NCBI RefSeq assembly: GCF_022539505.1 | Contig: NC_061511.1 | Span: 37,747,144 to 37,811,143 of the forward strand | Length of the DNA stretch: 64,000 nt | Reading direction: 5' to 3' | Source: Lolium rigidum | Lineage: Eukaryota > Streptophyta > Magnoliopsida > Poales > Poaceae | In this document: positions 10,140-21,659 of the stretch, piece after piece | Position numbering within the stretch: the stretch's first letter is position 1 | Layout of the letters: every line of letters starts with the position of its first letter | The notes under the pieces: model-generated | What the model was told of the DNA's origin: nothing | What the model saw: the letters and a program-made list of their open reading frames with translations, nothing else | Databases searched by the model: none | Position numbers and translations under genes: made by a program

Positions 10140-11336
10140 ATGGCCAAGCTTGCCGTTCTCGCCGTGCTCGCCTCCTTGCTCGGCGCCGTGTCCTGCGAAT
10201 TTCCAATCTATGCCGGCTACGGCTTTCCACCCCCGAATCCTAGCGTGCCCTACCCGCTCCCACCGGCTTGTCCTCCGCTGAGCCCTGCCCCTGGGCTCAA
10301 GGTCGGCTACTATGCCGACAAGGACAAGTGCCCTCGGGCGGAGGAGATCGTGAGGGAGGTCGTGGAGAAAGCCACCGCCGGCGAGAAGGCCGGGCTTATA
10401 CGCCTCTTCTTCCACGACTGCTTCGTCGAGGTACCAACACGTACATTCATTTCTTGCAGTATTCTTCGTATATGTAGTTTGTGCATGAAATGCAAGGTAC
10501 GTAATTAGAGTAGCTGGCTCACAAATGTTGACCGTACGTTGGCGTGGTTCTCCCAGGGCTGCGACGGCTCCGTCCTGCTCAGCGGCACGGACACGGAGAG
10601 GACGGCTGTCCCCAACCTCAGCCTGCGTGGCTTCGAACTGATTGAGGAGGCAAAGGCTAAACTCGAGAAGCACTGCCCAGGCATCGTCTCGTGCGCCGAC
10701 ATCGTCGCCTTCGCTGGCCGCGACGCCAGCTACAGCCTGAGCTACGGCAGGATCAACTACCGTGTGCCGGCCGGCCGGTACGACGGGAAAGTATCGCGCG
10801 CCAACGACACCTTCCAGAACCTGCCGCCGCCTTTCGGGGACCTCGCCCTGACCACGGCCATGTTCGCCGCCAAGGGGCTCAACCAGAACGAAATGGTCGT
10901 GCTTTCCGGCGCGCACTCCATCGGACGCTCAGCCTGCTCCTCCTTCCCCGACCGCCTCCCGCCGGCCGCCAACTCCAGCACCGCCATGGAACCCAAGCTC
11001 GCCGGGCAGCTGACCGCGACCTGCAGCGCCGGCAGCAGCGTAAATGTGCCGCAGGATGCTGTGACCCCCGACAGGTTGGACAACCAGTACTACAAGAACG
11101 TCGTGAGCCGCGATGTGCTCTTCAACTCCGACGCGTCGCTCACCACGTCCTCGCAAACCGAGGACCTGGTGGAGTTCTATGCCGGTAACCTTCCCTTTTT
11201 GGGTGGCAAGTTCTTAGGCCCACTCGCGTGGTACCATGACTTTGAAGATGCCATGGTGAAGATGGGCTACATCGGGGTGAAGACCAGCGCCGAGGGCGAG
11301 ATCAGGAAGACATGTGCGTCGATCAACAAGCCCTAG
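10140..11336 (+). CDS. Secretory class III peroxidase copy B (intact, two exons)
   Basis: Exon 1 is 10140-10430 and exon 2 is 10557-11336. The 126-bp phase-0 intron begins GTACCAAC and ends TTCTCCCAG. The product is 356 aa. Residues 1-19 are a signal peptide. About 27-50 form an unusual proline-rich segment with an extra Cys44. The haem peroxidase fold starts near LKVGYYAD. Distal catalytic Arg88 and His92 lie in [10 protein letters not shown], then [20 protein letters not shown] and the proximal haem ligand His217 in [10 protein letters not shown]. The eight cysteines expected for four disulphides are present (DKC, HDC, GCD, KHC, SCA, SAC, ATC, KTC). EC 1.11.1.7-type enzymes act in the apoplast on phenolics and reactive oxygen, in wall cross-linking and defence. 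The ATG is chosen because it is the first in frame after the TATA box and opens the signal peptide. There is no break, and only one intron where three are common in the family. It is flanked by CACTA termini at 8152 and 12594. Confidence 0.95.
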
Positions 11337-12593
11337 TGCCCTGCCTGCACCGGTTGATGGTCTGGCCATCTCGACACCCTTGGACTAGTGAGAACAATGT
11401 TTCATAGTGTCGTGCTCTTTGGTGTTCTTAGTCCCAGTCATCGTTTCTAGTTTGCTTATTCATTTTACCATGTTTGTAATTCTTACTTGACCACTACCTC
11501 CAACGCCCGCATTCTTTTCTATATATATTGAGATCCACGAGTTAATTTGATCTGTTAATCGATAATGTATGTCCTTTATGGATGATCTATATGTTATTAC
11601 CACTCTCGTTTGTGATTAGATTATCTGGATGATCTCTTTTCTTCTTCACAAATCAACACATCCATCTTCATTCCTGACTGGATGCTCTGGCTGAAAAGTG
11701 CAGTTACACAAGGGACTCTTAGTATCAAAGTAAATGATGAGATGAGTGAAATGGACTTTTGGCTCTCGGGTGCCACACACCCCCGTACACCTAAAAAATT
11801 GTAGTACTTTTAAAAAGTAAAAAAAAAACTGAATCTTCTTAGAAACCAAGGATGTTCAAGTTTGTACTCATGAAAAAAATGTTTGGAAAAGAAACGATTC
11901 CCATGGTCTTTAGGAAAAAAAACAAAATTAAGATAAATATAAAGTGAATAGTACCTGGTCATGGGGCGTTTCGAGTTTTTTTTAGCTAGGATACAATGAA
12001 AGTAATTTTCTAGGGAAATATTTATATAGAAGTATAATACCTAATCATCTTTGATTTCAAAAAAAAGTTCAAATTTTTTTAACCTTTGTTTTTTAAAAAT
12101 CTTTCCAAGTATGGGGGTGTGTGGTACATGAGAGCCACTCTGCATTTCTGATGAGATGGGCCCTTATTTTGGTAATTATAAGGGAGATAGGCAAGTTGTG
12201 GCCGTGGGCTGTGGGTGGCTAGTTGTTCGTCGCCTACGTTTCAATGTTGAATGCTATTACATTGCCAGTAATCCCCTTGGCTGCCTCCTAGGCTTCTACT
12301 TTGAGCTCAGCGCCGCTGAGGCCGGCCTCCGTGCATGGTTACCGGCTAGCTATTTATAACTTACTTTTCCCTTATACATTATGCATTTTTTCCTACTATG
12401 TCTACTATATTAAATGGTTAGAGTTGGTGGAATGGTTGATAGGTCGTCCCTCTCCTCCCGCACGGGGAAATTCGCTCACGCCGAAAAACCCAAAGAAAAC
12501 CAAGTTTTGGTCCCACGCACGATCCCCGACACCCTCTCAGCGTCCGCTAAAAAGACAGGAAGGAGCCAGGGTCCATTGTACCACGCCTGGACG
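11337..12593. other. Peroxidase B 3' flank
   Basis: 3' UTR and intergenic sequence, duplicated inverted at 56131-57215 and 28692-28872. AT-rich from 11500 to 12120, with A/T runs. No gene is recognised. The short open frames (for example 12156-12359) occur in both copies but have no supporting features. The LINE A insertion in the other copy corresponds to about 12400-12415 here, where the 15-bp target appears once. Confidence 0.6.
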
Positions 12594-12599
12594 CACTAC

Positions 12600-13140
12600 C
12601 GGAAATCGTATCTTTGCCGTGTGTTTCCTTCTTTGCCGGGTGCTTTTACTCGGGTACACGGCAGTGAAGCTCTTCGCCGGGTGGCAAAACGAAATACACG
12701 ACGACGAAAACTTTGCCGAGTGTTGACACACGGCGAAGAATAAACACACGGCACAGCAGAAAAAATGCACTCGGTAAAGATGAAGACACGGCAAAGAGAC
12801 TCTTTACCGAGTGCCGCCACTAGATACTCGGCAAACAGAGCTGCCAGCTGGCGAGTAACGCATCCAGCTGACGGGGGTATAACGGTACCTTTCTTCGCCG
12901 GGTGTCACCAGTTAGACACCCGGCAAAGATCATCTTCGCCGGGTATTTTACGGAGATACACGGCAAAGAAATATTCCCAGGCCGGCGCGAGATCTCCCGC
13001 CCAACAAATAATTTGCTTTGCCGTGTGTCTTCTAGAAGGTACACGGCGAAGGCCTTCTTTGCCGTGTGTATTCCAGATGGTACACAGCAAAGCCCTTGTT
13101 TGCCTTGTATTTCATTGGGGTACTAGGCAAAGACGTCCCG
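12600..13140. repeat. CACTA-2 subterminal repeat block
   Basis: Many direct and inverted copies of about 10-12 bp, TTTGCCGTGTG, TTCGCCGGGTG and their complements, spaced by 20-40 bp. In En/Spm elements such motifs bind TnpA. Open frames across this block are by-products of the repeats. Confidence 0.85.
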
Positions 13141-13830
13141 TTTCGCCCCGTGGCGGCGCGCGAAACCGAAAAAGTTGGCCACATAAAATGACACGTTCAG
13201 GAGCTAAAAATGTTTTTTCCGGAAAATCTGGAGCAGGGGAAAGTGGACGCGTAGTTCAAATTTGGCCCGATTCCAGCGACATCGGCGGGAGACGACGTAG
13301 GATCGTACGGCTTCCCGGAGAGCTAGCGCGCGGGGCGGGTGTGTGGAACGCGTTGCGTAGGCGTTCTTCTATCGCTGTGCACGGGTTTCCCTCAACACTA
13401 GTTCGCGCCCCATGTACTTGCTTCACAAAAAACCCCCATTTCGGCACTCGGAAAATGGAAAACGGGTTTTTCGTGGCTATGATGGGAAAACCTCACACAC
13501 AGCGTTGATTCCCATCCCATGGTACACGCATGTGCGCGATGTGGCCTCGTTCCGGCAAACTATGCATGCCCATTGGACATAACCTAGCCCGTTTGACCTA
13601 AAAGCCGTAGAACTCCTTAGGTGATAGCTCATTTCGTGAATGTTTTTCCGGAATAACTGTCTAATTCCAGGTTTGAAATTTTTCCTCGCATATGGGTCAC
13701 ATAAAATGACGCCTCGCGAAGGTCTCACATTTTTCTGATTTTTTTTGAATTAGTTTTGCTCGGAATGGGTCACACCAGCCATCCCGTTTCGCCCCGTCGA
13801 GCGCGGCGGTGATCCTGTTTGGAGGCGCGC

Positions 13831-15357
13831 TGATACGTCTCCAACGTATCTATAATTTCTGATGTTCCATGCTAGTTTTATGATAATACCTACATGTTTT
13901 ATATACACTTTATATCATTTTTATGCATTTTCCGGGACTAACCTATTAACAAGATGCCGAAGCGCCAGTTCCTGTTTTCTGCTGTTTCTGGTTTCAGAAA
14001 TCCTACACAGGAAATATTCTCGGAATTGGACGAAACAAAAGCCCACGGTCTTATTTTCCACGGAGGCTTCCAGAACACCGAAGAGGAGACAAAGAGGAGC
14101 CACGAGGCGGCCACACCCTAGGGGGGCGCGGCCCCACCCCTGGCCGCGCTACCTTATGGGGTGGACCCCTCGGGACTCCACCGACATCGCTCCTTCGCCT
14201 ATATATTCCTCCGTCTCCGAAAACCCTAACACAGTCGACGATATTCCACGAAGAGTTTCGTAGCCGCCGCCATCGCGAAGACAAGTTTCGGGAGACAGAA
14301 GTCTCTGTTCCGGCACGCCGCCGGGACGGGGAATTGCCCCCGGAGTCATCTCCATCGACACCACCATCATCTTCATCGCCGTTGCTGTCTCCCATGATGA
14401 GGAGGGAGTAGTTCTCCCCCGAGGCTGAGGGCTCTACCGGTAGCTATGTGGTTCATCTCTCTCTCCCATGGTGTGATCTTTATGTGATCATGAGCTTTGT
14501 ATCACTATTAATCTATGTGCTACTCTAGTGATGTTATTAAAGTAGTCTATTCCTCCTCCATGATGTAAAGTTAACAGTGTGTGCATCATGTAGTACTTGG
14601 CGTAGGTTATGATTGTAATCTCTTGTAGATTATGAAGTTAACTATTACTATGATAGTATTGATGTGATCTATTCCCCCTTTCATAGCTATTGTTGACAGT
14701 GTATATGCTATGTTAGTACTCGGTCTAAATTGCAATGGTCTATTATGCACTCTAGAGGTTACTTTAATATGAACTCCGGATTCACTCTCCACGGTGTGAT
14801 GGTGACAGTGTGCGCATCGTGTGTGATTTCTTTATGAAGTTGTGGAGCTTGTTTACTCCGGCTTGAGGTGTGCTTTGTAGCCCTACACAATGAATGGTGT
14901 TTGTTATCCAACAAGAGAGTGTTTAAGAGTAGCATTTATTTATTCAGTTATGTGATCATTGTTGAGAGTATCCACTAGTGAAAGTATGATCCCTAGGCCT
15001 TATTTCTAAGCATTGAAACACCGTTTCCAACAAGTTCTGCTACATGTTTGCTTGCTGCCATTTTTATTTCAGATTGCAATTACTACTTATAATCATCCAT
15101 ATTACTTGTATTTCACTATCTCTTCGCTGAACTAGTGCACCTATACATCTGACAAGTGTATTAGGTGTGTTGGGGACACAAGAGACTTCTCCTATCTTAA
15201 TTGCAGGGTTGCTTGAGAGGGATATCTTTGACCTCTACCTCCCTGAGTTCGATAAACCTTGGGTGATTCACTTAAGGGAAACTTGCTGCTGTTCTACAAA
15301 CCTCTGCTCTTGGAGGCCCAACACTGTCTACGGGAATAGAAGCGTGCGTTGACATCA
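13831..15357 (+). repeat. 5' LTR
   Basis: 1527 bp, TG...CA ends. Compared with the 3' LTR it shows for example ATGATAATACC against ATGACAATACC early on, and CGTTGACATCA against CGTAGACATCA at the end. Confidence 0.92.
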
Positions 15358-15367
15358 AGCTATTTTA

Positions 15368-15385
15368 CGGCGCCGTTGCCGGGGA
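15368..15385 (+). other. Primer binding site (tRNA-Asp type)
   Basis: CGGCGCCGTTGCCGGGGA lies 10 bp inside the 5' LTR. It matches the complement of the plant tRNA-Asp 3' end (TGGCGCCGTTGCCGGGGA) except at the first base. Confidence 0.85.
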
Positions 15386-15530
15386 GGTAAGGTAAAAGGT
15401 ATTCACATCCTCCGACTACTAAGCTATTTCCTAGCACTCGTTGCCGGTGTGTGAGTGCTCGAAGCTATTTCCTTTAGATCCTGCAATTGCATCTTTTTGT
15501 TTCTTGTTTTTATTTCACTAGTTCGGCTTA

Positions 15531-16355
15531 ATGGAAAACAACAAAAAAATTAGAGATCTTTATGAAATTTATATTGAATTAGGACATGAGGTGTTTGAAG
15601 AGAAAATTAAAAAACCTATGGAACTTTATATGCATGCTAATGGCAATGTTATTAGTATGAATGCTTTGAACACCATTGTTGCTAATGCTATGGAAAATTC
15701 TAAGCTTGGGGAAGCTGGTTTTGATGAGCATGATATTTTTAGTCCCCCAAGCATGGAGGAGAAAATTTACTTTGATGATACTTTACCTCCTATATATGAT
15801 GATTACAATGATGACTATCATATTTTCAGTCCACCTACCATTGAGGAGAAAATTAATTATGATTACAATATGCCTCCTATATATGATGATTATGGTGATG
15901 AGAATAATAATGATAGCTATTTTATTGAATTTGCTTCCACTACAATTAATAGTAATGACTATGCTTATGTGGAGAGTAATAATTTTATGCATGTAGCCCA
16001 TGATAAGAATGTTTCATGTGATAGTTATATTGTTGAGTTTGTTCATGATGCTACTGAAAATCTTTATGAGAGAGGACAATATGGTTGTAGGGATTTTCAT
16101 GTTACTAAAACACCTCTCTTTTTGCTGAAAATCTTGAAGTTGCGCTTGTCTTGTTTTCCTATGCTTATTGCATTATGCTTACATGACTTGTTTATTTACA
16201 AGATTCTTTTTCATAGGAAGTGGGTTAGACTTAAAAGTGTTTCTTATTTGCTTTTGATGCTCTCTTTTGCTTCAACTCTTATTTCTTGCGAGAACATCAT
16301 TAAAATTACTGAGCCCATCTTAATGGCTATAAAGAAAGCACTTCTTGGGAGATAA
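15531..16355 (+). CDS. 274-aa element protein of unknown function (acidic repeats, hydrophobic C-terminus)
   Basis: The sole open frame of the element at 13831-20471, starting at ATG 15531 (MENNKKIRDLYEIYIELGH). Residues about 69-125 contain two copies of an acidic motif, FSPPSMEEKIYFDDTLPPIY then FSPPTIEEKINYDYNMPPIY, each followed by DDY. The last 90 residues are hydrophobic with probable membrane-type stretches (LLMLSFASTLIS). There is no gag, zinc knuckle or pol motif. A related element at 33641-40366 carries a gag-like frame in the equivalent slot, so this may be a replaced or highly diverged structural gene. I do not recognise the family and assign no function. Confidence 0.6.
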   Translation: MENNKKIRDLYEIYIELGHEVFEEKIKKPMELYMHANGNVISMNALNTIVANAMENSKLGEAGFDEHDIFSPPSMEEKIYFDDTLPPIYDDYNDDYHIFSPPTIEEKINYDYNMPPIYDDYGDENNNDSYFIEFASTTINSNDYAYVESNNFMHVAHDKNVSCDSYIVEFVHDATENLYERGQYGCRDFHVTKTPLFLLKILKLRLSCFPMLIALCLHDLFIYKILFHRKWVRLKSVSYLLLMLSFASTLISCENIIKITEPILMAIKKALLGR

Positions 16356-18926
16356 CCCATGTTTTTATTTTGCTACTGTTTTGTTGTGTCTTGGAAGTTG
16401 TTACTACTGTAGCAACCTCTCCTTATCATGTTTATTTCATTTTTATGCCAAGTAAAGTCTTTGATAGAAAGTTGATACTAGATTTGGATTTCTGCGCAGG
16501 AACAGATTTTTAGCTGTCACGAATTTGAGTTGTTCTCTCTGTAGGAATATCTAAAAATCTTGAAAAAATTCGTGAGTAATCCACAGATATGTACGCAACT
16601 TTTATTCAATTTGAGCTTTTTCATCTGAGCATGTTAAGTGCCTCGAAAAAATTCGTCTTTACGGACTGTTCTGTTTTGACAGATTCTGCCTTTTATTTCG
16701 CATTGCCTCTTTTACTGTGTTTGAGTGGGTTTCTTTGCTCCATTAAATTTCAGTAACCTTGGGTAATTACCAGAAGTGTTGGGAATGATTGTGTCCTTGC
16801 TGAACATGTGAATTTTTGATTACGCACTAACCCTCTAATGAGATTGTTTTGAGTTTGGTGTGAAGGAAGTTTTCAAGGATCAAGAGAGGAGGATGATATA
16901 ATATGATCAAGAAGAGTGAAAAGTCTAAGTTTGGGGATGTCCCCGTGGTTCATCCCTGCATATTTCAAGAAGACTCAAGCATCTAAGCTTGGGGATGCCC
17001 AAGGCATCCCCTTCTTCATCAACAACTTATCAGGTCACCTCTAGTGAAACTATATTTTTATTCGGTCACATCTTATGTGCTTTACTTGGAGCGTCCGTGT
17101 GTTTTTATTTTCGTTTTGTTATCTTAGTTCTCTGAATAAATTGGATCCTATCATGCTTGTGTGGGAGAGAGACACGCTCCGCTTTTTCATTTGAACACTT
17201 GTGTTCTTCGTTTTACTTTTAATGTTCATGGCAAAAGTTGAAAGCTGCTGCATTTATTGCTATTTGGTTGGAAACAGAAAATGCTTCATGTGGTAATTGG
17301 TATATTGTCTTGAATAATTTGATACTTGGCAATTGTTTTGATCTCTCAAGTAGATCATGTTTAAGCTCTTGCATCATGTAGTTTAAACCTATTAGTGGAG
17401 AACTACCGTAGAGCTTGTTGAAATTTGGTTCGCATGATTGGTCTCTCTAAAGTCTAGATATTTTCTGGTAAAAGTGTTTGAGCAACAAGGAAGACAGTGT
17501 AGAGTCTTATAATGCTTGCAATATGTTCTTATGTAAGTTTTGCTGTACCGGTTCATACTTGTGTTTGCTTCAACCTTGCTAGCCAAAGCCTTGTACTGAG
17601 AGGGAATGCTTCTCGTGCATCCAAAACCTTGAGCCAAAACCTATGCCATTTGTGTCCACCATAACTACCTACTATGTGGTATTTTTCTGCCATTCCAAAG
17701 TAAATTGCTTGCGTGCTACCTTTAAAAAAATCCATTCCTTGTCTTTGCAATACATAGCTCATGGGAAAGTAGCCTAAAAACTATTGTGGTAATGAATATG
17801 TCGCTTATGTATCTTATTTCTTATAAGTTGCTTGTTGAGCGGTAACCATGTTTCTGGGGACGCCATCAACTGTTACACCTTTGTTGAATATCATGTGAGT
17901 TGCTATGCATGTTCGTCTTGTCCGAAGTAAGGGAGATTTGCCATGAGTTGAATGGTTTGAGTATGCATATTGTTAGAGAAGAACTTTGGGCCGCCAACCA
18001 AAGCCATGTATCATGGTGGAAGTTTCAGCTTGGACATTAATCCTCAAATCTCTTATGAGAATATTATCTCGTTGTTGAATGCTTAAAGCATAAAAGAGGA
18101 GTCCATTATCTGTTTTCTATGTTGTCCCGGTATGGATGTCCTCAAGTTGAGATCTATCAAAATTGAGAGATCAAATGCGATCTATCTCCTTGGACCTTTG
18201 TACAGGTGGCATAGAGGTACCCCTTTGTGACACTTGGTTGAAACATATGTAATGCAATGATAATCCATGGAAATCCGAGCTAATTAGGACAAGGAGCGGG
18301 CACTATTAGTATTCGATGCATGAGGCTTGCAACTTATAGGAGGTTTTATGCATAACACATATGAATTATTACTACCGTTGACAAAATTGTTTCCATGTTT
18401 TCAAAATAAAAAGCTCTAGCACATGAGTAATCCATGCTTCCCTCTGCGAAGGGCCTTTCTTTTACTTTATGTTGAGTCAGTTTACCTACTTCTTTCTATC
18501 TTAGAAGCAAACACTTGTGTCAACTGTGTGCATTGATTCTTACATGCTTGCTTATTGCACTCATCATATTACTTTGTGTTGACAATTATCCATGAGATAT
18601 CCATGTTGAAAGTTGAAAGCAACTGCTGAAACTTAAATCTTCCTTTGTGTTGCTTCAACACCTTCTATTAAGAATCTATTGCTTTATGAGTTAACTCTTA
18701 TGCAAGACTTTTTGATGCTTGTCTTGAAAGTATTATTCATGAAAAGTCTTTGCTATATGATTCAATTGTTTAGTCATTATCTATTTGTTAACAAACTATA
18801 GACCATTGCTTTGAATCACTTCATTCATCTCATATGCTTTACAATAGTATTGATCAAGATCATGTTGGTAGCATGTCATTTCAGAAATTATTCTTTTTAT
18901 CGTTTACCTACTCGAGGGCGAGTAGG
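16356..18926 (+). other. Long non-coding interior of the LTR element
   Basis: AT-rich sequence without a long open frame. It is homologous, on the opposite strand, to 35236-37800 of the other non-autonomous element (shared blocks include CATGGTGGAAGTTTCAG and the GGGAGA.AACCCATG motif after the ORF). Conservation of a long untranslated stretch between two elements suggests RNA-level roles such as packaging. Confidence 0.65.
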
Positions 18927-18945
18927 AACTAAGCTTGGGGATGCT
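18927..18945 (+). other. Polypurine tract
   Basis: AACTAAGCTTGGGGATGCT immediately before the 3' LTR. The same AAGCTTGGGGATGC precedes the 3' LTR of the minus-strand element (35236-35250). Confidence 0.8.
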
Positions 18946-20471
18946 TGATACGTCTCCAACGTATCTATAATTTCTGATGTTCCATGCTAGTTTTATGACA
19001 ATACCTACATGTTTTATATACACTTTATATCATTTTTATGCATTTTCCGGGACTAACCTATTAACAAGATGCCGAAGCGCCAGTTCCCGTTTTCTGCAGT
19101 TTTTGGTTTCAGAAATTCTACACGGAAATATTCTCGGAATTGGACGAAACAAAAGCCCACGGTCTTATTTTTCACGGAGGCTTCCAGAACACCGAAGAGG
19201 AGACGAAGAGGAGCCACGAGGCGGCCACACCCTAGGGGGGCGTGGCCCCACCCCTAGCCGCGCCACCCTATGGGGTGGGCCCCTCGGGACTCCACCGACA
19301 TCGCCCCTTCGCCTATATATTCCTCCATCTCCGAAAACCCTAACACAGTCGACGATATTCCACGGAGAGTTCCGTAGCCGCCGCCATCGCGAAGACAAGT
19401 TTCGGGGGACAGAAGTCTCTGTTCCGGCACGCCGCCGGGACGGGAAATTGCCCCCAGAGTCATCTCCATCGACACCACCACCATCTTCATCGCCGTTGCT
19501 GTCTCCCATGATGAGGAGGGAGTAGTTCTCCCCCGAGGCTGAGGGCTCTACCGGTAGCTATGTGGTTCATCTCTCTCTCCCATGGTGTGATCTTTATGTG
19601 ATCATGAGCTTTGTATCACTATTAATCTATGTGCTACTCTAGTGATGTTATTAAAGTAGTCTATTCCTCCTCCATGATGTAAAGTTGACAGTGTGTGCAT
19701 CATGTAGTACTTGGCGTAGGTTATGATTGTAATCTCTTGTAGATTATGAAGTTAACTATTACTATGATAGTATTGACGTGATCTATTCCCCCTTTCATAG
19801 CTATTGTTGACAGTGTGTATGCTATGTTAGTACTCGGTCTAAATTGCAACGGCCTATTATGCACTCTAGAGGTTACTTTAATATGAACTCCGGATTCACT
19901 CTCCACGGTGTGATGGTGACAGTGTGCGCATCGTGTGTGATTCCTTTATGAAGTTGTGGAGATTGTTTACTCCGGCTTGAGGTGCGCTTTGTAGCCCTGC
20001 ACAATGAATGGTGTTTGTTATCCAACAAGAGAGTGTTTAAGAGTAGCATTTATTTATTCAGTTATGTGATCATTGTTGAGAGTGTCCACTAGTGAAAGTA
20101 TGATCCCTAGGCCTTATTTCTAAGCATTGAAACACCGTTTCCAACAAGTTCTGCTACATGTTTGCTTGCTGCCATTTTTATTTCAGATTGCAATTACTAC
20201 TTACAATCATCCATATTACTTGTATTTCACTATCTCTTCGTCGAACTAGTGCACCTATACATCTGACAAGTGTATTAGGTGTGTTGGGGACACAAGAGAC
20301 TTCTTGTATCTTAATTGCAGGGTTGCTTGAGAGGGATATCTTTGACCTCTACCTCCCTGAGTTCGATAAACCTTGGGTGATTCACTTAAGGGAAACTTGC
20401 AGCAGTTCTACAAACCTCTGCTCTTGGAGGCCCAACACTGTCTACAGGAATAGAAGCGTGCGTAGACATCA
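18946..20471 (+). repeat. 3' LTR
   Basis: 1526 bp, TGATACGTC...GTAGACATCA, followed by the CGCGC target duplication. Confidence 0.92.
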
Positions 20472-21659
20472 CGCGCGAAACCGAAAAAGTTGGCCAGATA
20501 AAATGACATGTTCAGGAGCTAAAAATGTTTTTCCCGGAAAATCTGGAGAAGGGGAAAGTGGACGCGTAGTTCAAGTTCGGCCCGATTCCAGCGACATCGG
20601 CGGGAGACGGCGGAGGATCCTATGGCTTCCCGGAGAGCTTGCGCGCGGGGCGGGTGTGTGGAACGCGTTGCGTAGGCGTTCTTCAATCGCTGTGCACAGG
20701 TTTCCCTCAACCCTAGTTCGCGTCCCATGTACTTGCTTCACAAAAAACCCCCGTTTCGGCACTCGGAAAATGGAAAACGAGTTTTTCGTGGCCATGATGG
20801 GAAAACCTCACACACAGCATTGATTCCCATCCCATGGCACACGCATGTGCGCGATGTGGCCTCATTCCGGCAAACTATGCATGCCCATTGGACATAACCT
20901 AGCCCGTTTGACCTAAAAGCCGTAGAACTCCTTAGGTGATAGCTCATTTCGTGAATGTTTTTTCCGGAATAACTGTCTAATTCCAAGTTTGAAATTTTTC
21001 CTCGCATATGGGTCACATAAAATGATGCCTCGCGAAGGTCTCACATTTTTCTGATTTTTTTTTCAATTAGTTTTGCTTGGAATGGCTCACACCAGCCATC
21101 CCGTTTCGCCCCGTCGAGCGCGGCGGTGCTCCTGTTTGGAGGCACGCGAAACCGAAAAAGTTGGCCAGATAAAATGACATGTTCAGGAGCTAAAAATGTT
21201 TTTCCCGGAAAATCTGGAGAAGGGGAAAGTGGACGCGTAGTTCAAATTCGGCCCGATTCCAGCGACATCGGCGGGAGACGGCGGAGGATCCTACGGCTTC
21301 CCGGAGAGCTAGCGCGCGGGACAGGTATGTGGAACGCGTTGCGTAGTTCAAATTCGTCCCGATTCCAGCGACATCGCCGCTCGATGCCGTCGCCTTTCCG
21401 CTGCCTCCTCTGCCCCCATGGACACCATTTTCCGCTCGGCCGCGCCTCTGCCCCCATTACCACCGGCGAGGTGATCGCCGGCGAGTACAAAAGCGCCGGG
21501 ATAGCCCAAAACTGTGTGCCGGTGGTAAGGTTATTCCTAGTAGTCCCTACGTAATTTTTACTTGCCTAACTATAAAATGTGTTTTACTTGTCTACTTTTG
21601 GTGATGCTAGTATTAAATTTTTATGAGCAATGGTTATAACTCACAAGCCAGGCCAAAAT

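Larger units (their letters stand above)
9252..12589. repeat. Palindrome 2, left arm (peroxidase B unit)
   Basis: The whole segment, upstream region, peroxidase B and 3' flank, recurs inverted at 56131-59346 plus 28692-28872. The arm ends at GTACCACGCCTG, four bases short of the CACTA-2 terminus at 12594. The two peroxidase second exons differ at only five of 259 residues, so the duplication is recent. Confidence 0.92.
13831..20471 (+). mobile_element. Non-autonomous Gypsy-type LTR retrotransposon, complete
   Basis: Two LTRs of 1527 bp (13831-15357) and 1526 bp (18946-20471), both TGATACGTCTCC...GTAGACATCA-like, are bounded by a perfect 5-bp target duplication CGCGC (13826-13830, 20472-20476). 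A tRNA-Asp primer site follows the 5' LTR and a polypurine tract precedes the 3' LTR. The interior encodes one 274-aa protein of unknown function and no recognisable protease, reverse transcriptase, RNase H or integrase, so it must be mobilised in trans. LTR ends and the PBS resemble the abundant Triticeae Sabrina/Fatima-type Gypsy group; the family name is uncertain. The two LTRs differ by scattered substitutions and single-base indels, indicating moderate age. Confidence 0.92.
13157..21350. repeat. 670-bp tandem repeat in CACTA-2, split by an LTR element
   Basis: Unit 1 is 13157-13825 (669 bp), unit 2 is 20472-21142 (671 bp) and a partial unit 3 starts at 21143, all opening with CGCGAAACCGAAAAAGTTGG and the first two closing with CGGCGGTG.TCCTGTTTGGAGG. 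The LTR element landed exactly at the junction of units 1 and 2. Units differ by scattered substitutions (for example GGCCACATAAAATGACACG against GGCCAGATAAAATGACATG). No coding potential is recognised. Confidence 0.88.

Noticed and set aside
9984..10916. 310-codon frame antisense to peroxidase B (mirrored at 57636-58310)
   Set aside because: Shadow of GC-rich peroxidase exons; it crosses the intron and has no domain.
12600..13140. Regularly spaced short repeats resembling a CRISPR array
   Set aside because: Repeats occur in both orientations, vary in sequence and are the subterminal motifs of a CACTA element in a plant genome.
12765..13508. 247-codon open frame
   Set aside because: It spans subterminal repeats and then a tandem-repeat unit; no domain and no conservation of frame between tandem units.
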